DNA of 5,576 bases, from NCBI RefSeq assembly GCF_938018035.1, contig NZ_CALIJF010000180.1:1-5576 (forward strand), written 5' to 3'. Below, piece by piece: positions 5,410 to 5,576 of this stretch. The DNA is from an uncultured Campylobacter sp. (lineage in GTDB: Bacteria; Campylobacterota; Campylobacteria; Campylobacterales; Campylobacteraceae). Position 1 is the stretch's first letter. The number at the start of each line of letters is the position of its first letter. Under the pieces are notes generated by a model. The model was not told the DNA's origin, made no database searches, and saw nothing but the letters and a program-made list of their open reading frames with translations. Both the position numbers and the translations under genes were made by a program.

Positions 5410-5576
5410 ATGAAAAAGATTATATTTGCGTTGTTAATCGCTTCGTGTTCGTTATTTGCTAACTCTTTAGCGCAGATCAAAGAAAAAGGGCTCATTCGTA
5501 TCGGAATAGACGGCTCACTGCCGCCGCTTAGCGTCTCCGAGGACGGCAAATACAGCGGTTTTGAAATTTCGCTTAT
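5410..5576 (+). CDS. amino-acid-binding protein, copy 3 (3' end cut by window)
   Basis: An ATG at 5410 with AAAGGA (5399-5404) five bases upstream opens a frame that runs to the window end: 55 complete codons. It begins MKKIIFALLIASC, followed by SLFANSLAQIK, and continues into IRIGIDGSLPPLSV and KYSGFEISL. It is clearly the N-terminus of a third paralogue and is closer to copy 2 than to copy 1: the strings QIKEKG, IRIGIDGS and YSGFEI are shared with copy 2. LLIASC with C13 is a possible lipobox, but SLFA-N is also a credible signal-peptidase I site. The aromatic of the PPF motif is Leu here, at a position near the ligand in this fold. It lies 64 bases after copy 2 with no convincing separate promoter or terminator, so it is probably in the same operon. 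Confidence 0.5.
   Translation, partial: MKKIIFALLIASCSLFANSLAQIKEKGLIRIGIDGSLPPLSVSEDGKYSGFEISL

Larger units (their letters stand above)
3711..5576 (+). repeat. tandem array of three paralogous binding-protein genes
   Basis: Three head-to-tail genes encode the same fold with recognisable DNA similarity, which marks local gene duplication. Bases 4479-4507 (end of copy 1) and 5304-5332 (end of copy 2) are identical over 29 bases, including synonymous positions. Copies 2 and 3 resemble each other most at their 5' ends. The array may continue beyond the window. Confidence 0.5.

Overview
The window looks like chromosomal DNA from a Campylobacter species, probably one of the higher-GC, non-jejuni ones (C. 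gracilis, C. showae or C. rectus would be candidates). This rests on three things. The intergenic DNA is built from AAATTT/AAATTTTA strings next to GC-rich blocks. The promoters are TATAAT or extended TGnTAAAAT boxes without a clear -35. The solute-binding proteins resemble the Campylobacter CjaA-type cluster 3 amino-acid binders. The genus call is an inference; the species is a guess.

Left part (1-2416): a divergent pair of membrane-transport genes. On the minus strand is a nearly complete DUF475/TerC-like integral membrane protein whose C-terminus leaves the window at base 1. On the plus strand is a 439-residue Na+/H+ antiporter-family (NhaC-like) protein. They share an 87-bp promoter region.

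Middle (2417-3710): a 256-bp spacer contains a 22-bp perfect palindrome, several AAATTTA-(GC-block) repeats, two terminator-like hairpins and a Fur-box-like site overlapping an extended -10. It leads into a four-helix CopD-like membrane protein of about 147 residues that starts with GTG. A 594-bp non-coding region follows, rich in AAATTTT palindromes, with a candidate promoter and a possible leader hairpin for the next genes.

Right part (3711-5576): a tandem array of at least three paralogous periplasmic amino-acid-binding proteins (SBP_bac_3 fold), all on the plus strand. The third is cut by the window end. The first two are spaced by 21 bp and the second and third by 64 bp, so they are probably co-transcribed. 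No permease or ATPase gene is visible. The copies share a CX5C pair and an unusual C-terminal tail, but differ at predicted ligand-pocket positions and in signal-peptide type. This suggests a family expanding by duplication, with new ligand specificities or recombination between copies. This array is the most interesting part of the window. No RNA gene, CRISPR array or insertion sequence was recognised.
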